From Endozoicomonas_A sp049275935 (GTDB lineage: Bacteria; Pseudomonadota; Gammaproteobacteria; Pseudomonadales; Endozoicomonadaceae), in contig NZ_CP184830.1 of assembly GCF_049275935.1 (NCBI RefSeq), positions 1,550,001 through 1,614,000 of the forward strand: 64,000 bases of DNA. The letters run 5' to 3'. Positions 17,875 to 28,330 of this stretch are shown piece after piece. Numbering within the stretch: position 1 is the first letter of the stretch; the number at the start of each line of letters is the position of its first letter. The notes under the pieces are model-generated. The model did no database searches and had not been told where the DNA came from. It was given only the letters and a program-made list of their open reading frames with translations. The position numbers and the translations under genes were made by a program.

Positions 17875-20670
17875 ATGGACGCTATTAATCCCCACCGTCT
17901 TCCCTCGAGCAATGACGTAACGTCGAAGGCCGATATCTGTTTTGTCAGTCTCGTTAAGTTCCACGGCCGCGATGTGGCGGATGTGGACCTCAAACAGGAA
18001 TGTCAAACCCGCTGTGGCCACCGCTTTCATCTGGCCTATCTTACATGGCTATTTCTTTATAAGCCCATAGGCTCACGCAGCTGCTTGCATTGCGGACAGA
18101 ACCCGTTCCCTGTGTTGGATTTGAAAACCGGTGAATCTCACCCGGACAAGTTTTTCCCCGACCAGGTGTTTTCAGTTGCCTGCTTGAATGGAAATTTGGA
18201 TCAGGTGAAAAAGTCACTTGCAGAAGGAGTCAATGTCAATGCCGCTATGAAGGATAATTGCACTGCCTTGATAACGGCATCCTTTAGGGGGTACACAGAC
18301 ATCGCCAAACACCTGATCAAACACGGGGCAGACGTTAACGCTGTCCAAGCCTCTAGTAGGTCCACTCCGCTGCACCTCGCTGCCCTAAAAAATAACACCG
18401 ATATTGTTAAACTCCTGCTCAAGAAAGGGGCGGAGCTCGACGCCCGCAATGAGTGTGGCGACACACCGCTGCACTATGCAGCCCTGATGGGCAATATCGA
18501 CTGCGTGAAACACCTGATCAAAGCCGGGGCGAATGTCAACATGCTCACTGTGTTTGGCGACACCCCGCTGCACTTCGCTGCCCGAAAAAATAACATCGAT
18601 ATTGTGAAACTCCTGCTCGAGGGAGGGGCGGAGCTCGACGCCCGGAATAAGATTGACCACACCCCGCTGCACTCCGCTGCCCATGAAAATAACACCGACA
18701 TTGTGAAACTCCTGCTCGAAAACGAGGCGGATTTCAACGCCCGGAATAAGGATGGCGAGACCCCGCTGCACTTCGCTGCCCGAAAAAATAACACCGATAT
18801 TGTGAAACTCCTGCTCGAGAAAGGGGTGGATATCGACGACCGGAATATGAAGGGCGCCACATCGCTGTTCTTAGCAGCCGAGATGGGCAATAGCGACTGC
18901 ATGCAACTCCTGCTCGACAATGGGGCGGATATCAACGCTGCCCTGCCCGATGGTACCACCCCACTGGCCATCGCAGTCCAGGAAAATAATATCGACTGCG
19001 TGAAACACCTGCTCAATGCCGGGGCAAACGTCAATAAGCCCACTGCCTATGGCAGGAGCCTGCTGTTCTGCGCTGCCCAGGACAATAAAACCGACATTCT
19101 GGAACTCTTACTCAACAATGGGGCGGATCTCGACACTGACTTGCCCGATGGCAAAACCCCACTGGCCATCGCAGTCCTGAAAAATAATATCGACTGCGTG
19201 AAACGCCTGATCAAAGCCGGGGCTAATGTCCACACTCCCACTATGTTTGGCACCACACCGCTGCACTTGGCTGCCCAAAAAAATAACGCCGATATGGTTA
19301 AACTCCTGCTAGAGAATGGGGCGGATCTCAAGGTCCGGGATGAGGATGGCGGCACCCCGCTGTTCGAGGCAATCGATAAGGGCAATGCCGACTTCGTGCA
19401 ATTCCTGCTCGACGAAGGGGCGGACCCCCGCGTCCGGAATAAATATGGCGCCACCCCGCTGCACTTTGCTGCCAGAAAAAATAACACCAATGTGGTGAAA
19501 CGCCTGATCGACAGGGGCGCAGATCCCGACGCTACCTTGCCCAATGGTAACACCCCGCTGTCCATCGCAACCAAGCTGGGCAATATCGACTGCGTGAAAC
19601 TACTGAGCAACGCCGTGGCGGAAAAAGAGGCGGCGAAGGCCGATGCCAGTCCTGTTTGTCCGGTTGATTTCCATGACCGCGATGTGGCGGCTCTGGCTGC
19701 CAGAACCCCATGTCGAACCCAATGTGGCCACGACTTCGATCGGGTCTGTATTTCCAAGCATGTGGTTAAACAGCCCATCGGCTCACGCCATTGCATGGTG
19801 TGCGAGCAAAACCCCATGCCTGTGGTGAATAAGAACACCGGCGAAACTTACCCGGATGAATCTTTCCCCGACGAGGTGTTTTTAAGTGCGTGCTATAAAG
19901 GGGACTTGGATCAGGTGAAGAAGTCATTGACAGAAGGAGTCAATGTTAATGCCGTTATGACTGATGATCTCACCGCCTTGATGATAGCATCCTCGACCGG
20001 GAGCGAGGAGGTCGTCGAACACCTGATCAGGTCTGGGGCGCAGGTCAACGCTGTCCGGACTGAGGATGGCGCCACACCACTGCTCTTGGCTGCCAGAAAA
20101 AATAACCCTGCCGTTGTGGAACTCCTGCTCAACGCCGGGGCGAAAGTCAATGCCGCCGATTCCCTGGGCGCCACACCACTGTCCCTGGCTGCCCAGAACA
20201 ATCACGTCGACAACCTGGAACTCCTGATCAAAGCTGAGACGAATCTTAACGCCCGGAACAAGGACGGCTTTACCCCTTTGCTAACCTCTGTCAAGGAAAA
20301 TAACACCTGCTGCACGGTAAAACTTATTGAAGCTGGAGCGGATGTCGACGCTGCCTTGCCGAATGGCTGCACCTCCTTGCTAATCGCGATCCTGCATAAT
20401 AACAACAAAATCATGAGACTGCTGCTCAAAAACAGAGCGGACCCCAACGCCCGGACTACGGATGGCTCCACCCCGGTGTACCTCGCAGCTCAGGAGGGCA
20501 ATATCTTTTGCCTGGGTTTCCTTGTCAAAGCCGGGGCGGATCCCAACGCCGCCTTATCGGATGGCACCACCCCACTGGCCATCGCAACCAGGATGGGCAA
20601 TACCTCATGCGCGAATTTCCTGATCTATCACGGGGCAAGGCAGGAAACAGAGACAATGCAGGAAAATTAA
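17875..20670 (+). CDS. RA12: fusion of two RING-ankyrin units, both RINGs decayed
   Basis: About 931 residues from the ATG at 17875 (GGAG ribosome site; in-frame ATG also at 17767). The first RING has lost its second Cys (CFVS) and the Cys after HL (HLAY). Some 15 ankyrin repeats follow, many of the canonical TPLHxAA type. At about 19640 a second RING begins without spacer or stop: ASPVC replaces CPIC, so its first Cys is gone, while CGHDFDRVC and CMVC remain. Eight more repeats follow. The gene is a head-to-tail fusion of two array units by loss of stop and spacer. Neither RING should be fully functional. The tail (ETMQEN) lacks CaaX. Confidence 0.9.
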   Translation: MDAINPHRLPSSNDVTSKADICFVSLVKFHGRDVADVDLKQECQTRCGHRFHLAYLTWLFLYKPIGSRSCLHCGQNPFPVLDLKTGESHPDKFFPDQVFSVACLNGNLDQVKKSLAEGVNVNAAMKDNCTALITASFRGYTDIAKHLIKHGADVNAVQASSRSTPLHLAALKNNTDIVKLLLKKGAELDARNECGDTPLHYAALMGNIDCVKHLIKAGANVNMLTVFGDTPLHFAARKNNIDIVKLLLEGGAELDARNKIDHTPLHSAAHENNTDIVKLLLENEADFNARNKDGETPLHFAARKNNTDIVKLLLEKGVDIDDRNMKGATSLFLAAEMGNSDCMQLLLDNGADINAALPDGTTPLAIAVQENNIDCVKHLLNAGANVNKPTAYGRSLLFCAAQDNKTDILELLLNNGADLDTDLPDGKTPLAIAVLKNNIDCVKRLIKAGANVHTPTMFGTTPLHLAAQKNNADMVKLLLENGADLKVRDEDGGTPLFEAIDKGNADFVQFLLDEGADPRVRNKYGATPLHFAARKNNTNVVKRLIDRGADPDATLPNGNTPLSIATKLGNIDCVKLLSNAVAEKEAAKADASPVCPVDFHDRDVAALAARTPCRTQCGHDFDRVCISKHVVKQPIGSRHCMVCEQNPMPVVNKNTGETYPDESFPDEVFLSACYKGDLDQVKKSLTEGVNVNAVMTDDLTALMIASSTGSEEVVEHLIRSGAQVNAVRTEDGATPLLLAARKNNPAVVELLLNAGAKVNAADSLGATPLSLAAQNNHVDNLELLIKAETNLNARNKDGFTPLLTSVKENNTCCTVKLIEAGADVDAALPNGCTSLLIAILHNNNKIMRLLLKNRADPNARTTDGSTPVYLAAQEGNIFCLGFLVKAGADPNAALSDGTTPLAIATRMGNTSCANFLIYHGARQETETMQEN

Positions 20671-20821
20671 CATCCTTCCCGGTGAACAAGGCTCTCAGGT
20701 GTTCCCATCTTCTGAGATTTTGAAATAGGTGATTATTTAGCCGCAGGGAACTTAATAGCCACATAAATGAACTAACCTGCTGTTCTTATGACTAATCTGT
20801 ACTATCTGGCAGGTTTCACAG

Positions 20822-22189
20822 ATGTTCTACTTATGGATGGTATTGCTCGCCCTCCTCTCCATGGGAACTGACGTAAAGCCGGAGGTCAATGTCTGCCCAA
20901 TTTGTTTGGCTGATTTTCATGGCCACGAAGTACCGCCAGTGGTCGTCAAAACCCAATGTGGCCACCACTTCCATCTGGACTGTATTTCAAGACAATTTGT
21001 TTCTCAGCCCGTTGGCTCAAGACAGTGTGCGATATGCCGGCAAGACCCGATGCCTGTAGTGAATCTGAGCACCGGTGAATCTCATCCGGATGCATTTTTC
21101 CCCAATGAGACGTTTTGTGATGCCTGTTATTACGGAGATTTGGATCAGGTGGAGAAGTCACTGGCAGAAGGCGTCAATGTCAATGCCTTTACGCATAATG
21201 ATTTCACTGCCTTAATGATCGCATCTTACCGGGGGCACAAGGCTATCGTCGAATGCCTGATCAACGCCGGAGCGAATCTCAACGCCACCTCTGAGACTGG
21301 TACCACGGCACTGTTCCTCTCTGCCCAGGAAAATCACAGCGACTGCGTGAAACTTCTAATCAATGCCGGGGCGGATATCAACGCCCGGGCTAAGGATGGC
21401 GCCAGCCCACTGTTCATCGCTGCACAAGAAAATCACATTGACAGCGTGAAACTCCTGATCAACGCCGGGGCCAATCTCAACACCGTCTGGCTCGTGGATG
21501 GTGCCACCCCGTTGTTCATGGCTGCGCAAAAAAATAACATCGACTGTCTGAAACTCCTGATCAACGCCGGGGCGGATCTCAACATCCCCTGTGAGGATGG
21601 CACCACCCCGCTATTCATCGCAGCCCAGAGGGGCAATATCGACTGTCTGAAACTCCTGATCAACGCCGGGGCGGATATCAACGCCCGGGCTAAGGATGGC
21701 GCCAGCCCACTGTTCATCGCTGCACAAGAAAATCACATCGACTGCGTGAAACTCCTGATCAACGCCGGGGCCGACATCAACGCCGTCTGGATTGAGGAGG
21801 GTGTCACCCCGTTGTTCATGGCTGCACAAGAAAATCACACCGACTGCCTGAAACTCCTGATCAACGCCGGGGCTGACCTCAACGCCCGAAGGACTGAGGA
21901 TGGCGCGACCCCGCTGTTCATCGCAGCCAGGGAGGACAATACCGACTGCGTAGAACTCCTGATCAACGCCGGGGCCGACCTCAACGCCCGAAGAACTAAG
22001 GATGGCGCGACCCCGCTGTTCATCGCAGCCAGGGAAGGCAATATCGAGTGTTTGAAACGCCTGATCGGGGCCGAGGCAGATATCAACGCCGTCTTGTCGG
22101 ATGGCACCACACTTCTCTCCATCGCAACCGGGATGGGCAATGCCGACTGCGCGAGACTCCTGATGAACGCCGGGGCTGAGAGGGAGTAG
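20822..22189 (+). CDS. RA13: RING-H2 ankyrin protein with switched leader frame
   Basis: 455 residues. The DNA at the start contains both the upstream ATG of the hydrophobic leader and, 11 bases on, the ATG of the hydrophilic leader. Here only the upstream frame stays open (MFYLWMVLLALLSMG); the other meets TGA after 12 codons. The following DVKPEVNVCPIC is of the type otherwise found behind hydrophilic leaders. This is the only gene with a hydrophobic leader and a full RING-H2 (CGHHFHLDC). Eleven ankyrin repeats include a duplicated module (INARAKDGASPLFIAAQENH) 300 bp apart. It stops at GAERE with no CaaX. Confidence 0.88.
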   Translation: MFYLWMVLLALLSMGTDVKPEVNVCPICLADFHGHEVPPVVVKTQCGHHFHLDCISRQFVSQPVGSRQCAICRQDPMPVVNLSTGESHPDAFFPNETFCDACYYGDLDQVEKSLAEGVNVNAFTHNDFTALMIASYRGHKAIVECLINAGANLNATSETGTTALFLSAQENHSDCVKLLINAGADINARAKDGASPLFIAAQENHIDSVKLLINAGANLNTVWLVDGATPLFMAAQKNNIDCLKLLINAGADLNIPCEDGTTPLFIAAQRGNIDCLKLLINAGADINARAKDGASPLFIAAQENHIDCVKLLINAGADINAVWIEEGVTPLFMAAQENHTDCLKLLINAGADLNARRTEDGATPLFIAAREDNTDCVELLINAGADLNARRTKDGATPLFIAAREGNIECLKRLIGAEADINAVLSDGTTLLSIATGMGNADCARLLMNAGAERE

Positions 22190-22382
22190 AGGCGGTGAAA
22201 GGAACAAAAGAAAGGCGTTAGGTTGTCCGGAGGACACGGCATTCAGGTGTTTCCATCTTCTGAGTTTTCGCAATAGGTGATTATTTAGCCGCAGCAAACT
22301 TTATAGCCAAATAAATGAACTATCGTACTTTTTTTATGTCTAATTCGTACTATTTATTGGTTATCAAGGATGTTCAACCCTT

Positions 22383-24191
22383 ATGGATAGCATTGCTCAC
22401 CCCCCTCTCTCCGTTGCCGCTGCCGTAAAGTCGGAGGCCGATGTCTGCCCTATTTGTTTGGCTGAATTCCATGGCCACGATGTGGCGCCAGTGGACGTCA
22501 GAACCCAATGTCGAACCCACTGTGGCCACCGCTTCCATCTGGATTGTATTTCAGAACAATTTGTTTTTCAGCCCGTCGGCTCACGACACTGCGCGATGTG
22601 CCGGCAAGACCCGATGCCTGTAGTGAATCTGGACACCGGTGAATCTTACCCGGATACATCTTTCCCCAATCAGGCATTTTGTGATGCCTGTGATTACGGG
22701 GATTTGGATCAGGTGGAGAGGTCGCTGGCAGAAGGCGTCAATGTCAATGCCGTTATGACGGATGGTTTGACCGCCTTGATGTTGGCATCCATCAATGGGC
22801 ACACAGATATCGTCGAACGTCTGATCAACGCCGGAGCGGAGGTCAACACCGCTCGGAATGAGGATGGCGGCACCCCACTGCTCTTCGCTGCCCAGGAAAA
22901 TAACAGCGACTGCGTGAAGCTCCTGATCAATAAAGGGGCAGACCTCAATGCTGAGGCCAAGAATGGTGCCACCCCTGTGTCCATCGCTGCCGCGATGGGC
23001 AATACCGACTGCCTGAAAGCCCTTATCGAAGCCAAGGCGAACCTCAACACCAGGGATGAGGATGGCGTCACCGCGCTTTTCATTCCGGTACAAAATAATT
23101 ACATCGAATGCGTGAAACTCCTGCTCAACGCCGGGGCGGATCCTAACGTCCGGACCGAGGCTGGCAGCAGCCTGCTGTTCATCGCTGCTGCGAATGGCCA
23201 TACCGCTTGCGTAAAAGCCCTGCTCAAAGCCAAGGCAGACCCCGACGCCCGGAATAAGGATGACAGCACCTCGCTGATGATCGCTGCTGCGATGGGTCAT
23301 AGCGACTGTATGGAAGCCCTGATCAAGACCGGGGCGGATCTTAATGCCCGAACTGAAGATGGCATGACCCCGCTATTCATCGCCGTGATGCGTAATAGCA
23401 TCGACTGCATGAAACGCCTGATCAAAGAGGGGGCGAATATCAATGCCCCGAATAACGATGGTGTCACCCCTGTGTACATCGCTGCGCAAGAAAATCATAT
23501 CGACTGCCTGAAATTCCTGATCAAAAAGGGGGCGAATATCAACGCCCGGGCTAAAGATGGCGTCAGTCCACTGTTCATCGCTGCACAAAAAAATCACATC
23601 GAATGTGTGAAACTCCTGATCAACAAGGGGGCAGATCTCAATGCCGTCTGGATCAGGGAGGGTGCCACCCCATTGTTCATTGCTGTACAAGAAAATAACA
23701 CCGATATTGTAAAACTCTTGATCGAAGCAGAAGCGGACCTTAACAAGCAGAATAATGATGGCGGCACCCCGCTGCACATCGCTGCGCAAAAAAATAACAC
23801 GGACTGCCTGAAACTCCTGCTCAACGCCGGGGCAGATCTCAACGCCCGGACTAAATACGGCAGCACTGCACTGCACATAGCAGCCCAGAAGGGCCATACC
23901 GATTGCGTGGAACTCCTGCTCAACACCGAGACCGATCTCAACGCCCGCAGGACTGAGGATGGCGCGACCCCGCTGTTCATCGCAGCCCGGGAGGGCAATA
24001 TCGAGTGTCTGAAACGCCTGATCAGAGCCGAGGCAGACATCAACGCCGCCTTGTCGGACGGCACCACTCCTCTCGCCATCGCAATCGGGATGGGCAATGC
24101 CGACTGCGCAAGACTCCTGATAAACGCCGGGGCAAAGAGGGGGACAGAGGCGGTGAAAAAAACAAAAGAAAGACATTATGTTGTCCAGTGA
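22383..24191 (+). CDS. RA14: RING-H2 ankyrin protein, 15 repeats
   Basis: 602 residues, hydrophilic leader MDSIAHPPLSVAA. All RING-H2 ligands are present: C22, C25, C47, H49, H52, C55, C70 and C73, a C3H2C3 pattern. There are 15 ankyrin repeats. Repeats 11-12 (LNKQNNDGGTPLHIAAQKNN and following) are nearly identical in RA15 and RA16, as is the 3' end. The tail is KERHYVVQ: the CaaX frame is preserved but the Cys codon TGT is TAT, giving Tyr. The spacer from RA13 is 193 bp. Confidence 0.9.
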   Translation: MDSIAHPPLSVAAAVKSEADVCPICLAEFHGHDVAPVDVRTQCRTHCGHRFHLDCISEQFVFQPVGSRHCAMCRQDPMPVVNLDTGESYPDTSFPNQAFCDACDYGDLDQVERSLAEGVNVNAVMTDGLTALMLASINGHTDIVERLINAGAEVNTARNEDGGTPLLFAAQENNSDCVKLLINKGADLNAEAKNGATPVSIAAAMGNTDCLKALIEAKANLNTRDEDGVTALFIPVQNNYIECVKLLLNAGADPNVRTEAGSSLLFIAAANGHTACVKALLKAKADPDARNKDDSTSLMIAAAMGHSDCMEALIKTGADLNARTEDGMTPLFIAVMRNSIDCMKRLIKEGANINAPNNDGVTPVYIAAQENHIDCLKFLIKKGANINARAKDGVSPLFIAAQKNHIECVKLLINKGADLNAVWIREGATPLFIAVQENNTDIVKLLIEAEADLNKQNNDGGTPLHIAAQKNNTDCLKLLLNAGADLNARTKYGSTALHIAAQKGHTDCVELLLNTETDLNARRTEDGATPLFIAAREGNIECLKRLIRAEADINAALSDGTTPLAIAIGMGNADCARLLINAGAKRGTEAVKKTKERHYVVQ

Positions 24192-24340
24192 ACAAGGCTT
24201 TCAGGTGTTCCCATCTTCTGAGTTTTTGTAATTGGTGATTATTTAGCCGCAGCAAACTTAATAGCCAAACAAATGAACTATCGTAATTTTCTTATGTCTG
24301 ATCAGTACTATTTATTGGATATCAAGAATGTTCAACTCTT

Positions 24341-26224
24341 ATGGATAGCCTTGCTCACCCCCCTCTCCCCATTGGCGCTGACGTAAAGTCGGAGGCCGAT
24401 GTCTGCCCTATTTGTTTGACTGAATTTCATGGCCACGATGTGGCGCCAGTGGACGTCAGAACCCAATGTCGAACCCACTGCGGCCACCACTTCCATCTGG
24501 ACTGTATTTCAGAACAATTTGTTTATCAGCCCATCGGCTCACGACACTGCGCGGTGTGCCGGCAAGACCCGATGCCTGTAGTGAATCTGGACACCAGTCA
24601 ATCTTACCCGGATACATCTTTCCCCAATCAAGCATTTTATGATGCCTGTTATTACGGGGGTTTGGATCAGGTGGAGAGGTCGCTGGCAGAAGGCGTCAAT
24701 GTCAATGCCGTTATGACGTATGGTTTGACTGCCTTGATGGTGGCATCCATCAGGGGGCACACGGATGTCGTCGAACGTCTGATCAACGCCGGAGCGGACG
24801 TCAATACCGCTCGGAATGAGGATGGCGACACCCCTCTAATCATGGCTGCTGTGAATGGCAATACCGAATGCGTGGAACTCCTGATCAACGCCGAGGCGGA
24901 TCTCAACGCCCGGAATGAGCTTGGTGCCACTCCGCTGCTCTTCGCTGCCCAGGAAAATAAAAGCGACTGCGTGAAGCTCCTGATCAATAAAGGGGCAGAT
25001 CTCAATGCCAGGGCCAAGAATGGTGCCACCCCTCTGTCCATCGCTGCCGAGATGGGCAATACCGACTGCCTGAAAGCCCTTATCGAAGCCAAGGCGAACC
25101 TCAACACCAAGGATGAGGATGGCAACACCCCGCTAATCATGGCTGCTGCGGAAGACAACACCGACTGCGTGAAACTCCTGATCGAAGCCAAGGCAGATCC
25201 CAACGCCAAGCCTGAGAATGGCACCACTCCGCTGCTCTTGGCTGCCCAGGCAAATAACACCGAATGCATGAAACTCCTGATCAAGGCCGAGGCGGACCTT
25301 AATGCCCGATCTGAAGATGGCATGAGCCCGCTGTTTGTCGCCGTCCTGCGTAATAGCATCGACTGCGTGAAACTCCTAATCAAAGAGGGGGCGGATATCA
25401 ACACCCCGAATAACAATGGTGCCACCCCTGTGTACATCGCTGCACAAGAAAATCATATCGAATGCATGAAACTCCTGATCAAAGAGGGGGCGGATATCAA
25501 AGCCCGGACTGAGAGTGGCGCCAGCCCACTGTTCATGGCTGCACAAGAAAATAACACCGACTGCGTGAAACTCCTGATCAAAGAGGGGGCGGATCTCAAC
25601 GCCGTCTGGATCGAGCATGGTGCCTCCCCATTGCACATTGCTGCACTTGAAAATAACACCGATATTGTGAGACTCCTGATCGAAGCAGAGGCGGACCTTA
25701 ACAAGCAGAATAATGATGGCGGCACCCCGCTGCACATCGCTGCGCAAAAAAATAACACGGACTGCCTGAAACTCCTGCTCAACGCCGGGGCAGATCTCAA
25801 CGCCCGGACTAAATACGGCAGCACTGCACTGCACATCGCATCCGAGATGGGCAGTACCGAGTGTGTGAAACGCCTGATCAGTGCCGGGGCAGACATCAAC
25901 ATCCCGAGTGAGGATGGCACCACCCCGCTATTCATCGCAGCCCGGAAGGGCCATACCGACTGCGTGGAACTCCTGCTCAACACCGAGGCCGATCTCAACG
26001 CCCGCAGGACTCAGGATGGCGCGACCCCGCTGTTCATCGCAGCCCGGGAAGGCAATATCGAATGTCTGAAACGCCTGATCAGAGCCGAGGCAGACATCAA
26101 CGCCGCCTTGTCGGACGGCACCACTCCTCTCGCCATCGCAACAGAGATGGGCAATGCCGACTGCGCGAGACTCCTGACCAACGCCGGGACCAGGCAGGCA
26201 ACAGAGGCAATGCAGGGAAGGTGA
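24341..26224 (+). CDS. RA15: RING-H2 ankyrin protein, 16 repeats
   Basis: 627 residues, leader MDSLAHPPLPIGADV. The RING-H2 is complete: CPIC, CGHHFHLDC, CAVC. It has 16 ankyrin repeats and is closest to RA14 and RA16, with blocks of near identity and one extra repeat near the N-terminus (GDTPLIMAAVNGNTEC). The C-terminus (RQATEAMQGR) belongs to a different tail class, shared with RA12, without CaaX. The spacer that follows is atypical: the first part is replaced by a stretch resembling the 3' part of the RING coding sequence. Confidence 0.9.
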   Translation: MDSLAHPPLPIGADVKSEADVCPICLTEFHGHDVAPVDVRTQCRTHCGHHFHLDCISEQFVYQPIGSRHCAVCRQDPMPVVNLDTSQSYPDTSFPNQAFYDACYYGGLDQVERSLAEGVNVNAVMTYGLTALMVASIRGHTDVVERLINAGADVNTARNEDGDTPLIMAAVNGNTECVELLINAEADLNARNELGATPLLFAAQENKSDCVKLLINKGADLNARAKNGATPLSIAAEMGNTDCLKALIEAKANLNTKDEDGNTPLIMAAAEDNTDCVKLLIEAKADPNAKPENGTTPLLLAAQANNTECMKLLIKAEADLNARSEDGMSPLFVAVLRNSIDCVKLLIKEGADINTPNNNGATPVYIAAQENHIECMKLLIKEGADIKARTESGASPLFMAAQENNTDCVKLLIKEGADLNAVWIEHGASPLHIAALENNTDIVRLLIEAEADLNKQNNDGGTPLHIAAQKNNTDCLKLLLNAGADLNARTKYGSTALHIASEMGSTECVKRLISAGADINIPSEDGTTPLFIAARKGHTDCVELLLNTEADLNARRTQDGATPLFIAAREGNIECLKRLIRAEADINAALSDGTTPLAIATEMGNADCARLLTNAGTRQATEAMQGR

Positions 26225-26405
26225 ATGAGGCCGGTGTGCGACAGGTCGGCATGACCCGGTGCCGGTATTGCGGCAGATATGCATCAGATATTTTGAAATA
26301 GGTGATTATTTAGCCACAGTGGACTTTACAGCCACATAAATGAACTATCCTACCGCTCTCATGTCATATCTATATTATTTTGCTGCTTTCACAGTTGTTT
26401 TACTT

Positions 26406-28193
26406 ATGGATGGTATTGCTCGCCCCCCTCTCACCATTGGAGCTGACGTAAAGTCGGAGGCCGATGTCTGCCCTATTTGTCACGATGAATTCCATGGCCG
26501 CGATGTGGCGCCAATGGACGTCAAAACCCAATGTCGAACCCAATGTGGCCACCGCTTCCATCTGGACTGCATTACAAGACACTTTGTTCATCAGCCCGTT
26601 GGCTCACGACACTGCGCGATGTGTCGGCAAGACCCCATGCCTGTTGTGAATCTGAAGACCGGTGAATCTCACCAGGATACATTTTTCCCCAATCAGACGT
26701 TTTATACTGCCTGTTATGACGGGGATTTCGATCAGGTGGAGAAGTCACTGGCAGAAGGAGTCAATATTAATGCCGTTAGGTATGATGATGTCACTGCCTT
26801 GATAATCGCATCTTACCGGGGGCACAAGGCTATCGTCGAACGCCTGATCAGCCACGGAGCGAATCTCAACACTGCCAGTGAGACTGGTGCCACGGCACTG
26901 TTCGCTGCTGCCCAGGAAAATAACACCGACTGCATGAAACTCCTGATCAAGGCCGGGGCAGATCTCAATGCTGGCACTGAGGATGGCTCCACCCCACTGT
27001 CCATGGCCGCCCAGTTGGGCAACGTCGACTGCGTGAAAGCCCTGATCGAAGCGAAGGCGAACCTCAACGTCAAGGATAAGGCTGGCCACACCCCGCTACT
27101 CATCGCTGCTGCGAAAGGCAAGACCGACTGCGTGGAAGCCCTGATCGAAGCCAAGGCAGATCCCAATGCCGGGCATAAGAGTGGCATCACCCCGGTGCTC
27201 TTGGCTGCCCAGGAAAATAACGCCGACTGCCTGAAACTCCTGATCAAGGCCGGGGCAGATCTTAATGCCCGATCTGAAGATGGCATGAGCCCGATTTTTG
27301 TCGCCGTCCTGCGTAATAGCATCGACTGCGTGAAACTCCTGATCAAAGAGGGGGCGAATATCAACGCCCGGACTGAGAGTGGCGCCAGCCCTGTGTACAT
27401 CGCTGCACTAAGAAATCATATCGACTGCCTGAAACTCCTGATCAAAGAGGGGGCGGATATCAACGCCCGGACTGAGGATGGCGCCAGCCCACTGTTCATG
27501 GCTGCACAAGAAAATAACACCGACTGCGTGAAACTCCTGATCAAAGAGGGGGCGGATCTCAACGCCGTCTGGATCGAGGAGGGTGCTACCCCGTTGTTCA
27601 TTGCTGCACAAGAAAATAACACCGATATTGTACAACTCCTGATCGAAGCAGAGGCGGACCTTAACAAGCAGAATAATGATGGCGGCACCCCGCTGCACGT
27701 CGCCGCACAAAAAAATAACACCGACTGCCTGAAACACCTGATTAACGCCGAGGCGGATCTCAACGCCCGGACCAAATACGGCACCACTGCCCTGCACATC
27801 GCAGCCGAGATGGGCAATACCGAGTGCGTAAAAATCCTGATCAGTGCCGGGGCGGATATCAACATCCCGGGTGAGGATGGCACCACCCCGCTATTCATCG
27901 CAGCCCAGAAGGGCCATACCGACTGCGTGGAACTCCTGCTCAACACCGAGGCCGATCTCAACGCCCGCAGGACTGAGGATGGCGCGACCCCGCTGTTCAT
28001 CGCAGCCCGGGAGGGCAATATCGAGTGTCTGAAACGCCTGATCAGAGCCGAGGCAGACATCAACGCCGCCTTGTCGGATGGCACCACTCCTCTCGCCATC
28101 GCAACCGGGATGGGCCATACCGACTGCGTGGAACTCCTGATCAATGCCCGGGCAAGGCAGGGAACAACAGAAAGGCGTTGTATTATCCAGTGA
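26406..28193 (+). CDS. RA16: RING-H2 ankyrin protein with CIIQ CaaX tail
   Basis: About 595 residues from the ATG at 26406 (MDGIARPPL); an in-frame ATG at 26340 would add 22 hydrophobic, spacer-encoded residues. The RING-H2 is complete: CPIC, CGHRFHLDC, CAMC. There are 15 ankyrin repeats, with long blocks nearly identical to RA15. The protein ends TTERRCIIQ and TGA, an intact CaaX box; Gln at the last position is compatible with farnesylation in eukaryotes. The spacer to RA17 is short (137 bp). Confidence 0.9.
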   Translation: MDGIARPPLTIGADVKSEADVCPICHDEFHGRDVAPMDVKTQCRTQCGHRFHLDCITRHFVHQPVGSRHCAMCRQDPMPVVNLKTGESHQDTFFPNQTFYTACYDGDFDQVEKSLAEGVNINAVRYDDVTALIIASYRGHKAIVERLISHGANLNTASETGATALFAAAQENNTDCMKLLIKAGADLNAGTEDGSTPLSMAAQLGNVDCVKALIEAKANLNVKDKAGHTPLLIAAAKGKTDCVEALIEAKADPNAGHKSGITPVLLAAQENNADCLKLLIKAGADLNARSEDGMSPIFVAVLRNSIDCVKLLIKEGANINARTESGASPVYIAALRNHIDCLKLLIKEGADINARTEDGASPLFMAAQENNTDCVKLLIKEGADLNAVWIEEGATPLFIAAQENNTDIVQLLIEAEADLNKQNNDGGTPLHVAAQKNNTDCLKHLINAEADLNARTKYGTTALHIAAEMGNTECVKILISAGADINIPGEDGTTPLFIAAQKGHTDCVELLLNTEADLNARRTEDGATPLFIAAREGNIECLKRLIRAEADINAALSDGTTPLAIATGMGHTDCVELLINARARQGTTERRCIIQ

Positions 28194-28330
28194 ACACGGC
28201 TTTCAGTTGTTGTCGGCTTCTGTATTTTAAAATGCGTGATTATTTAGCCACAGTAAACTTTGATAGGCCCATAAATAAACTACCATAATTTTTCTGTATC
28301 AAACCCTTCTCACTTGCCAGACCAATACAG

